From: CAZVFX01 sp964626565
GTDB lineage: Bacteria > Myxococcota_A > UBA9042 > CAIXZC01
Reading direction: 5' to 3'
DNA: 60,531 nucleotides
Assembly: GCA_964626565.1 (NCBI GenBank)
Contig: CAZVFX010000029.1
Coordinates: 1-60,531, forward strand
The notes under the pieces were generated by a model that saw only the letters and a list, made by a program, of their open reading frames with translations, had not been told where the DNA came from and made no database searches. A program made the position numbers and the translations under genes. Shown here piece by piece: positions 49,000 through 58,714 of this stretch (its first letter is position 1; each line of letters opens with the position of its first letter).

Positions 49000-50819
49000 G
49001 CCGCTGGATCGGGATCCTGGTGTCCGCGGCCCTTGTGTTCGGCGCGTGCGGAGAAGGCCGGCAGCCGCTGCGCATAGGGGCGAAGTCCTTTGACGAGCAG
49101 TTTGTACTGGCCGAGGCTACGGCCCAACTTCTGAAGGCCGCGGGGCTGCCGGTTGAGCCGGTGATCTCGTGCGCGGACACCTATGGTTGTCAGCGGGCGT
49201 TGCGGGAAGGTCGCATCGACCTGATGGTGGAGTACACCGGCACCGGCCTGGTCTATTTGGGCGAGCCGATTCCCCACCGTGACCAGACTCTCTCCCGACT
49301 GGCGGATTTGTACAGTCCTGACGACCTGGAATGGGTTGCCCCCTTAGGTTTTGACAACAGCTATGTGTTGGCGTTCCGCACCGACCGGGCCGCGGCTTTG
49401 GGCATTGGCGCCATCAGCGACCTGGCCAAACTGGAAGGGGGTCTGGCGGTTGCCTGCCCCGGCGAATTTCTGCGGCGGCCCCTTGACGGCTTGCGCGCTC
49501 TGTTGGCCCGGTACGGGCTGACCCGGCGGTCCGCACCGCTCGTCAGTGATTCCCCGGATGCGCGGGTGTCTGCACTCCTTAATGGGGAGGTGGACGTGGC
49601 GGTGGTCTATTCCACCGACGGAGTTCTTCTGGATTCGAGGCTCACTTCGCTCACCGATGACCTCGGCTTCTTCCCGCCCTATGAGGGCGTGTTCCTGGTG
49701 CGGGGCCAGGCCTTGCAGAGTTACCCGAAACTGCGTTCCGAACTGCGGCGGCTGGAAGGACGCATGGATGTGGAGCGCATGCGCCTGCTTAATCGCATGA
49801 CTCAGCAGTTGGGGCGGACTCCGGAGGCTGCGGCCCGTGAGTTCCTGGAGAGTCAAAGTCTGCTGGAGGCTGCGGGCAGCCAGCGTCGGCAACCCCTGCT
49901 GCTGGCTGTCCACGAAGACGACGATTTGTCCGGGTTTGTGATCCGTGCGCAGTCAGCGCTTCGAACCGCCTATCCCAAGCGCCCGGTGGAGGTGTTGCTG
50001 TCCGCAGACCCGGTGGGCGATGTTCACCTCGGCAAGGCCCGCCTGGCCCTCCTGGGCTCAGAGCGGTTCTTCCTCCCCGGGAAGGGTTCGCCTCCGCCCC
50101 GGGACGAACGCATCGAAGCGGTTGCCGTGGTGGGCGTGCGCAGCTTGCACCTGGTCAGCCGGAAGGGGGACAAGGCTTGTCCGGGTGAAGCCCGTATGGG
50201 TCTTCAGCGGGCGGCGGGCGGCGCCGGGCGCCTGGTCCGCACCCTTGTCGGGAAAGGTGTGGAGTTCGCGGCTGCGGACAACCTGGCAGGCCTCCTGGCC
50301 CGTTTGGAAAAGGGGGAACTCGACTGTGTTCTGGTCATGGCGGAGCAAGGTGACCCGGACCTGGCCCGGGCCGTGAGAAAGACAGAGCTTCTTGTCACCC
50401 CTCACCCGGCGGTTTTATCCGGCGAGCGAAATCGTGCCCTGCCGTTCCTGAGAGAAAGCCGCATTCCACCCGGCGCTTACGTCGGCCTGGCACAGCCGGT
50501 GGAGTCGGTTACCGCACAGGTGCTTCTCGCCGGACCTGCTCATCATCCTCAGCGGGCCGACACGACCGGCGGCCCGGCCACAGCCTTGCCCGCCACCGGG
50601 CAACCGTTGCCCGAGGCCAAAGTGCGGGCGCTGACGGAGGCCACCGGCTTCCCCGAAGGGCCGGACCCCATACTTCCCTCTGCCTGGAAGGCCGGGACCG
50701 GCCCCCGGGAGCAAACCGGAAGTCCGGTGGCCAACGCCGTGCTGAACCTCCTGGTCATCGCCTTCCTCGCCTGGGTCGTCTACCTTGCCGTGCGGCGTGA
50801 GAGCAGTCGTCAGGGTTGA
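48996..50819 (+). CDS. Fused OpuAC-type binding lipoprotein with second periplasmic domain and C-terminal anchor
   Basis: 607 aa from ATG 48996 after GGGGAGGTGG; the frame to 48822 lies inside the BCCT gene. Lipobox FGAC. Residues about 22-290 match OpuAC/ProX-type glycine-betaine/choline binding proteins: LRIGAKSFDEQFVLAEATAQ, DLMVEYTGTGLVYLG, LEGGLAVACPGEFLRRPLDG, GVFLVRGQAL. Residues about 300-545 form a second alpha/beta domain of uncertain type (VGDVHLGKARLALLGSE, ELLVTPHPAVL). A Pro/Gly-rich linker and a final membrane helix (VLNLLVIAFLAWVVYLAV) close the chain. Both ends are therefore membrane-tethered. Probably presents a quaternary amine to the BCCT carrier or senses it. Confidence 0.78.
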   Translation: MSRWIGILVSAALVFGACGEGRQPLRIGAKSFDEQFVLAEATAQLLKAAGLPVEPVISCADTYGCQRALREGRIDLMVEYTGTGLVYLGEPIPHRDQTLSRLADLYSPDDLEWVAPLGFDNSYVLAFRTDRAAALGIGAISDLAKLEGGLAVACPGEFLRRPLDGLRALLARYGLTRRSAPLVSDSPDARVSALLNGEVDVAVVYSTDGVLLDSRLTSLTDDLGFFPPYEGVFLVRGQALQSYPKLRSELRRLEGRMDVERMRLLNRMTQQLGRTPEAAAREFLESQSLLEAAGSQRRQPLLLAVHEDDDLSGFVIRAQSALRTAYPKRPVEVLLSADPVGDVHLGKARLALLGSERFFLPGKGSPPPRDERIEAVAVVGVRSLHLVSRKGDKACPGEARMGLQRAAGGAGRLVRTLVGKGVEFAAADNLAGLLARLEKGELDCVLVMAEQGDPDLARAVRKTELLVTPHPAVLSGERNRALPFLRESRIPPGAYVGLAQPVESVTAQVLLAGPAHHPQRADTTGGPATALPATGQPLPEAKVRALTEATGFPEGPDPILPSAWKAGTGPREQTGSPVANAVLNLLVIAFLAWVVYLAVRRESSRQG

Positions 50820-50871
50820 TCGCTCGGGCCACTTCCCGTTATACTCAGGCGGTCTACAATGGGGGCGCCCC

Positions 50872-51942
50872 ATGTTGAAGAAATCCTGTTGCCTGCTGGC
50901 CGTCGCATTCCTTCTGTTTGCTGCGTGCAGCAAGAAATCCAAAACCGTAAGCAAGGATATTTCGCCCGACGTGACGGTTGAAAAAGAAACCAAAGGGGGG
51001 GAGGTCCACTTCAAACCCGACGAGGATGTTGATGGTGATCCCGGCATGGACTTCGGCAAGACTGAAGTGCCCGCCATCGACGGAGAGACCCCTGATGTCA
51101 CGCCGGACCAGATTCCGGTGTTTCCCGACCTCGTGGTGGAAGTTTGGACACCTACCAGTTGCACCTCCCACGATGATTGCGACGACGGCTTCTGCATCGA
51201 GTTGTCCGCGGGTTCGGGGGAGTTTGTGTGTGCTCCCACCTGTATCGAAGAGTGCCCGCTGGACTGGGTGTGCAAGTCCGCGTACATGGATGGGCCGGAT
51301 CCCGTGTCCATCTGCATGCCTTCAGGAGAGACCCTCTGCCAGCCGTGCAAGAGCCACGAAGATTGTCTGTATGCCGGTTCGCTCTGTATTCCCGGCAGCG
51401 GAGTGTTGGGCTATTGCGGTTCCCTGTGCGACCTGGAAGCTCCCGATTGCCCCGAAGGTTTCGTCTGCGAGGTTGCCAAGGACAAAGACGGCACCAGTCT
51501 GGCCGCTCAGTGCATGCCGCCTTCCGGCTCCTGCTGCGTGGCTGCCAAACTCAAGAGTTGTGACGACAAGAACCCGTGCACCCTCGACTTCTGCGATCCC
51601 AGCTTCGGCTGTCAGCACGACAACATCGTCGGCCCGTGCGAAGGCCCCGAAGAGTGTACCAACTACAAGTGCATGAACGGGGCGTGTATCGGCATTCCGG
51701 TGACCCAGGACGTCACCCTGGACGGTATCGACGATGACTGTGACGGCAAAACCGACGAAGACTGGGCCAACTACTTGAAGGTGCCGTTCCACTCGTGGGC
51801 CAGCTCTCACGGTGAGTCGGGCGGCGGCATGAACATTCGTGGATTCCTGTCGACGCCGCCCTATTCCGGCGTAATGTCCGGCGGAGATTTTCGCATCACT
51901 CCGGGCGCGGCCAAGCTTACGGAACCTGAAGAGGAAGAATAG
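50872..51942 (+). CDS. Cys-rich lipoprotein with one MopE unit
   Basis: 356 aa from ATG 50872 (weak ribosome site); a frame to 50785 overlaps the previous gene. Lipobox FAAC. Acidic Asp/Glu-Val linker to about residue 85, then Cys-rich modules (CTSHDDCDDGFCIEL, CKSHEDCLYAGSLCIP, CDDKNPCTLDFCDPSFGCQHD) and one MopE unit GIDDDCDGKTDED. C-terminus is acidic (LTEPEEEE). It shares module style with the 2506-aa protein and lies 35 bp before the 1373-aa surface protein, so the two are likely one operon. Function unknown; probably a surface structural protein. Confidence 0.7.
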   Translation: MLKKSCCLLAVAFLLFAACSKKSKTVSKDISPDVTVEKETKGGEVHFKPDEDVDGDPGMDFGKTEVPAIDGETPDVTPDQIPVFPDLVVEVWTPTSCTSHDDCDDGFCIELSAGSGEFVCAPTCIEECPLDWVCKSAYMDGPDPVSICMPSGETLCQPCKSHEDCLYAGSLCIPGSGVLGYCGSLCDLEAPDCPEGFVCEVAKDKDGTSLAAQCMPPSGSCCVAAKLKSCDDKNPCTLDFCDPSFGCQHDNIVGPCEGPEECTNYKCMNGACIGIPVTQDVTLDGIDDDCDGKTDEDWANYLKVPFHSWASSHGESGGGMNIRGFLSTPPYSGVMSGGDFRITPGAAKLTEPEEEE

Positions 51943-51977
51943 GCGTGCAGCGCGCGCCTGATTGCTGGAGGAATTGA

Positions 51978-54900
51978 ATGAGACATCTCGTAACAATCGC
52001 CACCGTAGTTGTTTTGGTACTGGCCGCCGGCACCGCCGTAGCTGAGCCTCCATCTCAGCTTTCCTACCAAGGCTATTTCACAGACTCGGTGGGTAACCCG
52101 GTGACGGGAAGCTGGACGGTGACGTTCTCCTTTTTCACCTCGCCTAACGGTGGCGAATCGTTCTACGACGACACCGTCGACCTGGACGCCCAACTCGGGC
52201 TGTTCAGCGTGCTGCTGGGCGGAGAGCCGGGCAACCCCCTCCCCGTGGAGCTGTTCTCCGAAGGAGAGGTCTGGCTGGAGCTGGCCATCGAAACCGATGA
52301 CGGCCCGGTGGTACTGGACCCCCGCCAGCAGGTGGTGAGCAATCCCTACTCCCTCTACAGTGTTGAGGCCGGACAATGTGAAGAAGCGGCCAATGCAGTG
52401 ACTCTGGGTGGCCAGGATGCCGAGCTTTTTGTGACCACCGAACAGATTCCCGAACTGTGCATTCCGCCCGACGAGTTGGAAGGTCTTCTCCTCGCCCTCG
52501 GGTACGAGCCGGGCCCCGGCTTCACTTTGGAAGAGCTGGCCCTGTACCTGGCTGACAACGGCTATTTTCCCTGCGCCTGTTATGGTGACGATAATGTGGC
52601 TGCGTACCTGGAAGAGTTGGGCTACGAGCCGGGGCCTGCGTTCTCTGGTCTGTACGAGGACCTGATCGGTGCTCCCGACCTTTCCAATCTGCTTACCGAT
52701 GACGACCTTCTCACCGTATTGGCGGTGAGCGGTGCGGTGCTCATGTCCGATGGGTCGGTGGCGCTCCAGGGAGACCTGGATTTTGCCGGGCTTCAGGCGC
52801 TGAACCTGGCGGTGCACAACGCCGATGTTCCGCCCGACGCGCCGAGCCCGGGCCAGCTTTGGTGGAATACTTCTGAGGAACAGCTTCAGGTCCACACCGG
52901 GATTGAATGGTCTTCCATCGGCGGTGGAGTGGCGGCCGACCTGTCCTGCCCCGAGTGCGTTGACGCTGAGGATGTGTCTTTCACCTTCGCGGCTGCAGAT
53001 CAGAAGGGCGGCGCGGCGGTGAACGTTAGTTGCTTTGACTGCATCGACGAAGAAGAGGTGAGTTTTCCATGGGCGAAAGGGACCCTTCCCGGGGGTGACG
53101 CGGAGCATGCACTATCTGCTGACTGGGCCGCCAACGTCGTGTGCGCGGGTTGTGTGCAAGTTGCCGAAATCGATCCGGGCGCGCTCAATTCCATGTTCAT
53201 CTCCTACGACCCTCAGGACTCCGGGTTGAATGCGGGTAACCTGCAGGACGCGGTGGACGAACTGGCGGGCGGCGGAGCGGGGGGGTTCCAGGAAGGCAAC
53301 GGCACCGTGATTCCGTACATCCATGAGTGGGGCCTGCCCGCGTACGGTAAGGCCACGAGCTTTATCCATCTGATGAATCCGATTATGCCGAAAGTGGTGA
53401 TGCACCTGTATGCTCAGGAGGCGTCCAGTTTTGCCTCTTCGGCCAACCTGGTGGTGGCCTACGAATTTACTCCCAACCAGTATTCCGCCGGTGCTATCGG
53501 CAACGTCGGCGAGACCGCACTCCAGGTGGGCAACCCTTCCATCTTCAACAACGGCAGCCATGTCATGGTCCACCAGACAGTGGGCGGCAGCGGCACCACC
53601 GCGGGGGACTGGGAAATCAACCAGGTTACGGCCATCAACGGGACGACCCTGCAGCTCCTCAAACCGCTTGAGCACTCCTATGTTACCAACGCCACGACCA
53701 AGGCTCAGGTAGTGCTGGCTGCTTCCTTCGGCCAGCTCGAGATCGTGAATGGTGGGAAGCTGAAGCCGGCCGCGCCTCTGGCCGCGGACGGCTCTGCGGG
53801 CGGGATCATCTATATCCGGGCCAATAAGGTGACGGTGAAGTCCGGTGGTATCATCACCGCGGACGGGGCCGGCTTCCACGCCGGGGCGGGGCAGTACTTC
53901 TCCCCGGGCGTTTCCGAGTGCGGCAAGGGCCAGGCCGGCGGCAACGCACCGGCCAACTGCTCCGGCGGCGCCGGGGCCAAGTGGATGTGCGCCAACGCGG
54001 GCGGCGGCGGCAACAAGACTGCGGGTGAAGACGGCGCGCATGACCCCGAGTGCACTGTCTCCGCCGAGGGCGGGGAAGCCAAGGGCGATGCACAGCTCAA
54101 TACCCTGGAGTTTGGCGGCGGCGGCGGTTCTCAGTATCTGCCCGGCGGTGCGGGGGGTGGCATCGTGGTCATTGGTGCCCAGGACTTCATCGTCCAGGAC
54201 GGCGGCACGGTGCGAGCCGACGGTGAAAACGCCACCTGGGGAGGCTCCGGTGGCGGGGCCGGCGGCACCATCGCCATTTACGCGGACTTCCAGCAGGTGG
54301 ACGGAGCTACGTCGGCCGCGGGGGGGACCGGCGGCTCGGGTTATGTGTGGAAGCACATCGACCCGGTTGACGTCGGGCCGGTGAACTTTGATACCCACTC
54401 TCACGGCGGCGGCTACAGCCCGAAATACAAGGAGTTCTGGTATCCCCAGTGGTCCGGAACGACCATCTATCAGTACGACGAAAACTACCAGTCCATCGGC
54501 AGCTTCGGGTCCGGCTCCAGCGACATCATGCAGGTGTGGGGCGATATCGACGGCACCTATTACACTGCCAACTGGGGGCAGGACAGGGTGCGGAAATTCG
54601 CGGCCAAGAGCAGCAGCCAGATCTGGGAGCACCACATCGGCAGCACCGCCGGCGGCGTCTGCTCTGATGGTGAGTACGTGTTTGCTGTGCGTCACAGCGG
54701 CGACACGGTGTGGAAGCTGAACAAGGACAACGGTAACCAGATTGAGACCTTCAGCCTGCCCAACATGTCCAATAGCATCCACGGCGCCCTGATCTGCACG
54801 CCGGGCCGCCTTTACTACGGAGGCGGCGGCGGCGACGTGCGGATGTACGACCTGGAGACCAAGCAGCAGGTGGACAGTTTTTATGCCGGCACCAGCATTT

Positions 54901-56099
54901 CCAACCTCGCCTTCGACGGGCAGATCATGTACATCTCGCCCAACAGTTCCACCGTCACCCGGTGGAAGCTGCTCGAGGGCAACGTTTACGAGGGGGAGGG
55001 CCAGGGCGGTGACGGCGGCGAGGGCTGGTTCCTGCAGCTCGATCCCCTGCAGGGTATCATCAACGAATCTTATCCGAAGGGCGTAGAGATCTGGGTGGAC
55101 GGGGAGGAGTTGACCCCGGTGGTCGGCGATCCCAACTCCATCGGTGCGCCTTCCTGGGACGAGGGTGACGGCAAGTGGGGCGGGGACGGCCTCACCGCGT
55201 GGTCCACCGGACCGCTGGACCTGACTGCGGCTGCGGATTGGACTTTGGGCGAGCACAAAATCGAGTTAAAGGAGACGGGCGGTGCGGGCGGCGAACTCAA
55301 GATGTACACCTACGTCATCTATCCGTTTACCAAGTCTTTGCCGCCGACCAACGACACGTGCAATGCGCCCATTATGCTGGATCTCTTCGGCCCGGTTACT
55401 CAGTCGGGCACCACCGAGGACGTCATGGGCAAGAACAAGGCTACCGACGCCAACCTGGCCCCCTTCTGCGGCGGTTCGGGCGGACCCGATGTAGTCTACG
55501 GGTTTGTGCTGGAAGACTGGCGGCAATTGACGGTGGAGGTGGTGAGTGCGTTCACCGCTCGCACCTATATCAAGAAGGGCGACTGTTTCGGTGGAACGGT
55601 GGTGGGTTGCGGTGAGGACTCCTGGGTCTCGGACACGCTGGAGCCGGGCACATACTACCTGTTCGTCGACGGCGACGGCAACTTGCAGAAGGGTGATTTC
55701 ACGCTGCAGGTCACGCCGGCCGCTCCGGGACCACCGACTAACGACACTTGCGCCGGTGCGTATCCGCTCACTTTTGAGGGAGGCACGGCCCAGGCTGCGG
55801 GGATGACATTGTTCGCCAACGACGACTACCAGGCGGTTTGCGGTGGTGAGGAGGCGGCTGAGAATGTGTACGAGTTCAACGTCTCCCCCGGGGTCAACGG
55901 CGTGACCATTAACGTGGATGCGGATTTCAATCCCGTTATCTATGTGTCCAAGGACATTTGCGGCGCGCCGCCCATCGTGTGCGTGCCCGAGTCAAGCTAC
56001 ACTATGGCCTGGCCGACGCCAGGCACCTACTACCTGTACGTCGACGGCAAGACCGCGGCGGACAAGGGTCTTTACACCGCCACCGTTACCTTGAATTAG
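51978..56099 (+). CDS. 1373-aa secreted surface protein: collar-like N-domain, Gly-rich, propeller-like, two PPC domains
   Basis: ATG 51978 after GGAGGAATTG. Signal peptide ending AGTAVA. Residues about 23-130 carry the LSYQGYFTDSVGNPVTG, SFYDDTVDLD and VVSNPYSLYSVEAG pattern also seen in the 339-aa protein at 22977. About 290: GQLWWNTSEEQLQVHTG, typical of tail-fibre-like proteins. About 584-790: beta-solenoid/Gly-rich with many GGxGG. About 800-1010: propeller-like YPQWSGTTIYQYDENYQSIG repeats that read like a data-log or LVIVD fold. Residues 1125-1250 and 1255-1373: two bacterial pre-peptidase C-terminal (PPC-like) domains, each starting NDTC and ending GTYYLFVDG or GTYYLYVDG. Very likely an adhesive surface protein. 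Confidence 0.72.
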   Translation: MRHLVTIATVVVLVLAAGTAVAEPPSQLSYQGYFTDSVGNPVTGSWTVTFSFFTSPNGGESFYDDTVDLDAQLGLFSVLLGGEPGNPLPVELFSEGEVWLELAIETDDGPVVLDPRQQVVSNPYSLYSVEAGQCEEAANAVTLGGQDAELFVTTEQIPELCIPPDELEGLLLALGYEPGPGFTLEELALYLADNGYFPCACYGDDNVAAYLEELGYEPGPAFSGLYEDLIGAPDLSNLLTDDDLLTVLAVSGAVLMSDGSVALQGDLDFAGLQALNLAVHNADVPPDAPSPGQLWWNTSEEQLQVHTGIEWSSIGGGVAADLSCPECVDAEDVSFTFAAADQKGGAAVNVSCFDCIDEEEVSFPWAKGTLPGGDAEHALSADWAANVVCAGCVQVAEIDPGALNSMFISYDPQDSGLNAGNLQDAVDELAGGGAGGFQEGNGTVIPYIHEWGLPAYGKATSFIHLMNPIMPKVVMHLYAQEASSFASSANLVVAYEFTPNQYSAGAIGNVGETALQVGNPSIFNNGSHVMVHQTVGGSGTTAGDWEINQVTAINGTTLQLLKPLEHSYVTNATTKAQVVLAASFGQLEIVNGGKLKPAAPLAADGSAGGIIYIRANKVTVKSGGIITADGAGFHAGAGQYFSPGVSECGKGQAGGNAPANCSGGAGAKWMCANAGGGGNKTAGEDGAHDPECTVSAEGGEAKGDAQLNTLEFGGGGGSQYLPGGAGGGIVVIGAQDFIVQDGGTVRADGENATWGGSGGGAGGTIAIYADFQQVDGATSAAGGTGGSGYVWKHIDPVDVGPVNFDTHSHGGGYSPKYKEFWYPQWSGTTIYQYDENYQSIGSFGSGSSDIMQVWGDIDGTYYTANWGQDRVRKFAAKSSSQIWEHHIGSTAGGVCSDGEYVFAVRHSGDTVWKLNKDNGNQIETFSLPNMSNSIHGALICTPGRLYYGGGGGDVRMYDLETKQQVDSFYAGTSISNLAFDGQIMYISPNSSTVTRWKLLEGNVYEGEGQGGDGGEGWFLQLDPLQGIINESYPKGVEIWVDGEELTPVVGDPNSIGAPSWDEGDGKWGGDGLTAWSTGPLDLTAAADWTLGEHKIELKETGGAGGELKMYTYVIYPFTKSLPPTNDTCNAPIMLDLFGPVTQSGTTEDVMGKNKATDANLAPFCGGSGGPDVVYGFVLEDWRQLTVEVVSAFTARTYIKKGDCFGGTVVGCGEDSWVSDTLEPGTYYLFVDGDGNLQKGDFTLQVTPAAPGPPTNDTCAGAYPLTFEGGTAQAAGMTLFANDDYQAVCGGEEAAENVYEFNVSPGVNGVTINVDADFNPVIYVSKDICGAPPIVCVPESSYTMAWPTPGTYYLYVDGKTAADKGLYTATVTLN

Positions 56100-56111
56100 G
56101 GAGGAAGGAAT

Positions 56112-56651
56112 ATGAAGAGAGTTGTGTTCACTGCTGCAGTGATGGTTCTGGCCCTGGCGGCCGCGCCCTCGGCCCGGGCCGAGGCGATTTCCCTGTCTGT
56201 GGACGGGGCGGTGAACGTTCCCGTCGGGGATTGGGCTGATGCGTCGGGAATTGGAATCGGGGCGTTACTGGAAGGGGAGATGAGCCTCATTCCTCTGCTT
56301 ACGCTCACCGGCCGCGTCGGCTACATCTACGGCATGTCCAAAGAGCATGGCGGCGCCACCACGCAGATGAGTCACATTCCGGTGCTGGCGGGGGTCAAAT
56401 ACACGCTGGTGCCCACCATCTACCTGGCCGGTGAGGCGGGCTTCGTGAACAACCGGGTCGAGGTGGATATGGACGACGGCTTCGGCGGCTCGGGGAGTGA
56501 CGACGATACCGACCTGGCCATCACCTTGGGCGCCGGCATGCGCATGGGAACGCTGGACCTCAGGGGCCAACTCTTCTTCCCCGACATCGACCACATGGAT
56601 GACTTGATGGGCCTGCTGTTTACCGTCGGTTACAAGTTCTACGAATTGTAG
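56112..56651 (+). CDS. Small outer-membrane beta-barrel protein
   Basis: 179 aa. GGGAGGAAGGAAT just upstream of ATG. Signal peptide cleaved after ARA (PSARA). About eight beta strands follow (SLSVDGAVNVPVGDWADA, LTLTGRVGYIYGMSK, YLAGEAGFVNNRVEVD, LAITLGAGMRMG), with an acidic loop DDGFGGSGSDDDTD that could bind calcium. It begins 12 bp after the 1373-aa protein, so it may serve as that protein's outer-membrane partner. It converges on the MepA-like gene with a 6-bp gap. Confidence 0.62.
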   Translation: MKRVVFTAAVMVLALAAAPSARAEAISLSVDGAVNVPVGDWADASGIGIGALLEGEMSLIPLLTLTGRVGYIYGMSKEHGGATTQMSHIPVLAGVKYTLVPTIYLAGEAGFVNNRVEVDMDDGFGGSGSDDDTDLAITLGAGMRMGTLDLRGQLFFPDIDHMDDLMGLLFTVGYKFYEL

Positions 56652-56657
56652 GCCGGA

Positions 56658-58556
56658 CTAATCCCCGAATACTCTCACAGGAAATGCGGGGGTAAACACC
56701 ATGCCGGTGGTGGGTTTCGGCAGGCCTTTGCCCAGTCCCAGCATGGTTAGGAAGTGCTTGAGCGGTGCGTCGAGGCAGCCGGGGATCAGGCACTCCGAGG
56801 ACGGCATGGTCGCCGTACCATCCGAACTATCTCTCCAGGAAGGCAAGTAGCTCACGTGGATGTGGTGGTGGTGGAACAGGAACCACCCGGCGCCGGTGTT
56901 CACCGTCTCGTAGGCCAGGGCCACGTTGTTGCAGGCGTAGGGAGTCACCCAGCCGTTGTCGCACAGGTTCTCCAGCGCCGCCACCAGCATGGTGCCGGCC
57001 GCGCCGTCGCAGCCGATCACCCGCATGCGGGGATGCTCGAAGAGAGCGCCTAAGAAAAGGGCCTGGCGCCACGGGTCCAGCAGGTGGGGCGGGGCGGTGC
57101 AGTGGTACGCCTCGGCGCCGCCTTCGTAGTGGTCGCAAATGGGCCGGGCCCGGTTGTCGGCAGTGTTCACCTGGTAGTAGGCGATGTCGATGTCATAGCC
57201 GTCTTCGTGGGTGCCGTTGGGGTGGCCGGGTGAGCCTACCGCGGTGCCCGGAATGGCGCCGTTCTCTTCGCTCATATCGATGAGCCCGATGGGCCCGCCG
57301 TTGCCGAACTCCCAGTCGTCGGCATAGCACGCAACCTTGGCGGCCGCATACTTGATGGCGATGACGCCTTCGCGCCGCAGCCAACTGCGGTACTGGTCGG
57401 CATAACTCTCGCCGTTTTCCGGATAGTCGATGTAGCCGTAGCCTTCCACCGGGTCGAACTGGATCAGTTCGTTACAATAGGAATTCGTCCCCTCGCACTC
57501 CATGGGCGGAAGGTCGCAGCCCTTGTCCACGAACGCCCCGGGGCCGGGGCCTACGTCGGGGACGCAGGTGCCGGAGAGGCAGATTTCCCCCTGGTCACAC
57601 GAACCTTCGGTGCATGGTGCGGGCACGCAGAAGGTGCCGTCGCAAACGTCGCCGGGCGGGCATGAGCCGGTCTGGCACGGGGAGCAGTTTTCGATACACA
57701 CCGACTCGGTGAGCGCCTCGTTGACGTAGAAGCAGGTGTAGTTGCCGGGGCAGCCGTTGCCATCTACATGGCATTGGGAAGGGGCGTTGGCAGGGATGCT
57801 GCCTGACTGCATGCAGCCCAGGTAGCCGTCTCCCGTGACGTCGCCGCAGGTGAGGTTGGACGGGCACTCTCCGCAGTTCTCGACGCACACCGATTCATTG
57901 CCTTCCTCGTCCATGTACATGCACGCTGCATTGCCGGGACATCCGCCGGCCAGCAGGTGGCACTGGGTCTGCGCACCAGCCGGTATTTCTCCACCTTCCA
58001 AACACGAAAGGTCGCCGTTGTCCGCTATTTCCAGGCACTGCTGGCCCGCGGGGCAGAGGAGATCCTCGCCCACGCACGCGCCTCCGGCACAGGTGGTATC
58101 CGCGGGGCAGTCGCCGCAACTGCCGCCGCAGCCGTCTTCTCCGCAGACCTTTCCGTTGCAATCGGGAGTGCACTGGGTGCAAACGCCGTCGCCGCAGTTG
58201 GTGTCAGCACCGCAGGTCCCGCAGCTTCCGCCGCAACCGTCGTCGCCGCATTCTCTGCCCTCGCAAGCGGGCAGGCAGTCAAGGCAAATGCCCTCTGCGC
58301 TGCAAAGTGCATTGTCCACGGCTCCTTCCTTTGAGAAACAGTTGCCGCAATCTCCACCGCATCCGTCGTCTCCGCACTCTTTCCCGTCGCAACTGGCGAC
58401 GCAAGGGCAGTCCGGCCCTTCGCAGGGCTCGCCGCCGGAGTCCGCCTGGGTGACGTCTCCCGTGCCTCCTTCCTCGCCCCCGTCGGAAGAACAGCCCGAA
58501 ACCGTGATGCATAGCGCAGCCAGAATCAGCGCCAGATGAAGTCCGTATTCTCTCAT
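56658..58556 (-). CDS. Lipoprotein with Cys-rich modules and MepA-like peptidase domain
   Basis: 632 aa from ATG 58556 after GGGAGGAGCTGAA; a frame to 58577 is not supported. Lipobox TVSGC. Residues about 45-330 hold repeated CxPxCxGxxCGDDGCGGxCGxC modules and duplicated GCPGNxxCxYxxExxxxSVCxENC modules. Residues about 350-632 resemble the LAS metallopeptidases of the MepA (penicillin-insensitive murein endopeptidase) type: GSPGHPNGTHEDGYDIDI near 452 and FHHHHIHVSY near 565, the two zinc-ligand motifs. Peptidoglycan cleavage on the outer face is plausible; substrate unproven. Confidence 0.68.
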   Translation of the reverse strand: MREYGLHLALILAALCITVSGCSSDGGEEGGTGDVTQADSGGEPCEGPDCPCVASCDGKECGDDGCGGDCGNCFSKEGAVDNALCSAEGICLDCLPACEGRECGDDGCGGSCGTCGADTNCGDGVCTQCTPDCNGKVCGEDGCGGSCGDCPADTTCAGGACVGEDLLCPAGQQCLEIADNGDLSCLEGGEIPAGAQTQCHLLAGGCPGNAACMYMDEEGNESVCVENCGECPSNLTCGDVTGDGYLGCMQSGSIPANAPSQCHVDGNGCPGNYTCFYVNEALTESVCIENCSPCQTGSCPPGDVCDGTFCVPAPCTEGSCDQGEICLSGTCVPDVGPGPGAFVDKGCDLPPMECEGTNSYCNELIQFDPVEGYGYIDYPENGESYADQYRSWLRREGVIAIKYAAAKVACYADDWEFGNGGPIGLIDMSEENGAIPGTAVGSPGHPNGTHEDGYDIDIAYYQVNTADNRARPICDHYEGGAEAYHCTAPPHLLDPWRQALFLGALFEHPRMRVIGCDGAAGTMLVAALENLCDNGWVTPYACNNVALAYETVNTGAGWFLFHHHHIHVSYLPSWRDSSDGTATMPSSECLIPGCLDAPLKHFLTMLGLGKGLPKPTTGMVFTPAFPVRVFGD

Positions 58557-58714
58557 TTCAGCTCCTCCCAGTCCCACAAACGCGGGTGAGTATACTTAAC
58601 CTTTCGTTGCGGTCAAGCCCGTTGGCGACTTTGTCAATGTTCCCTCTTTCCCCCGGGTTTCCAACCTGCTATTCTTTCCTGGTAAATGAAACCGATGAGG
58701 CGGTGAACGCGGCG

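Noticed and set aside
53112..55256. 714-codon minus-strand frame opposite the 1373-aa gene.
   Set aside because: Antisense shadow of a GC-rich gene whose plus-strand product has a signal peptide and PPC domains.
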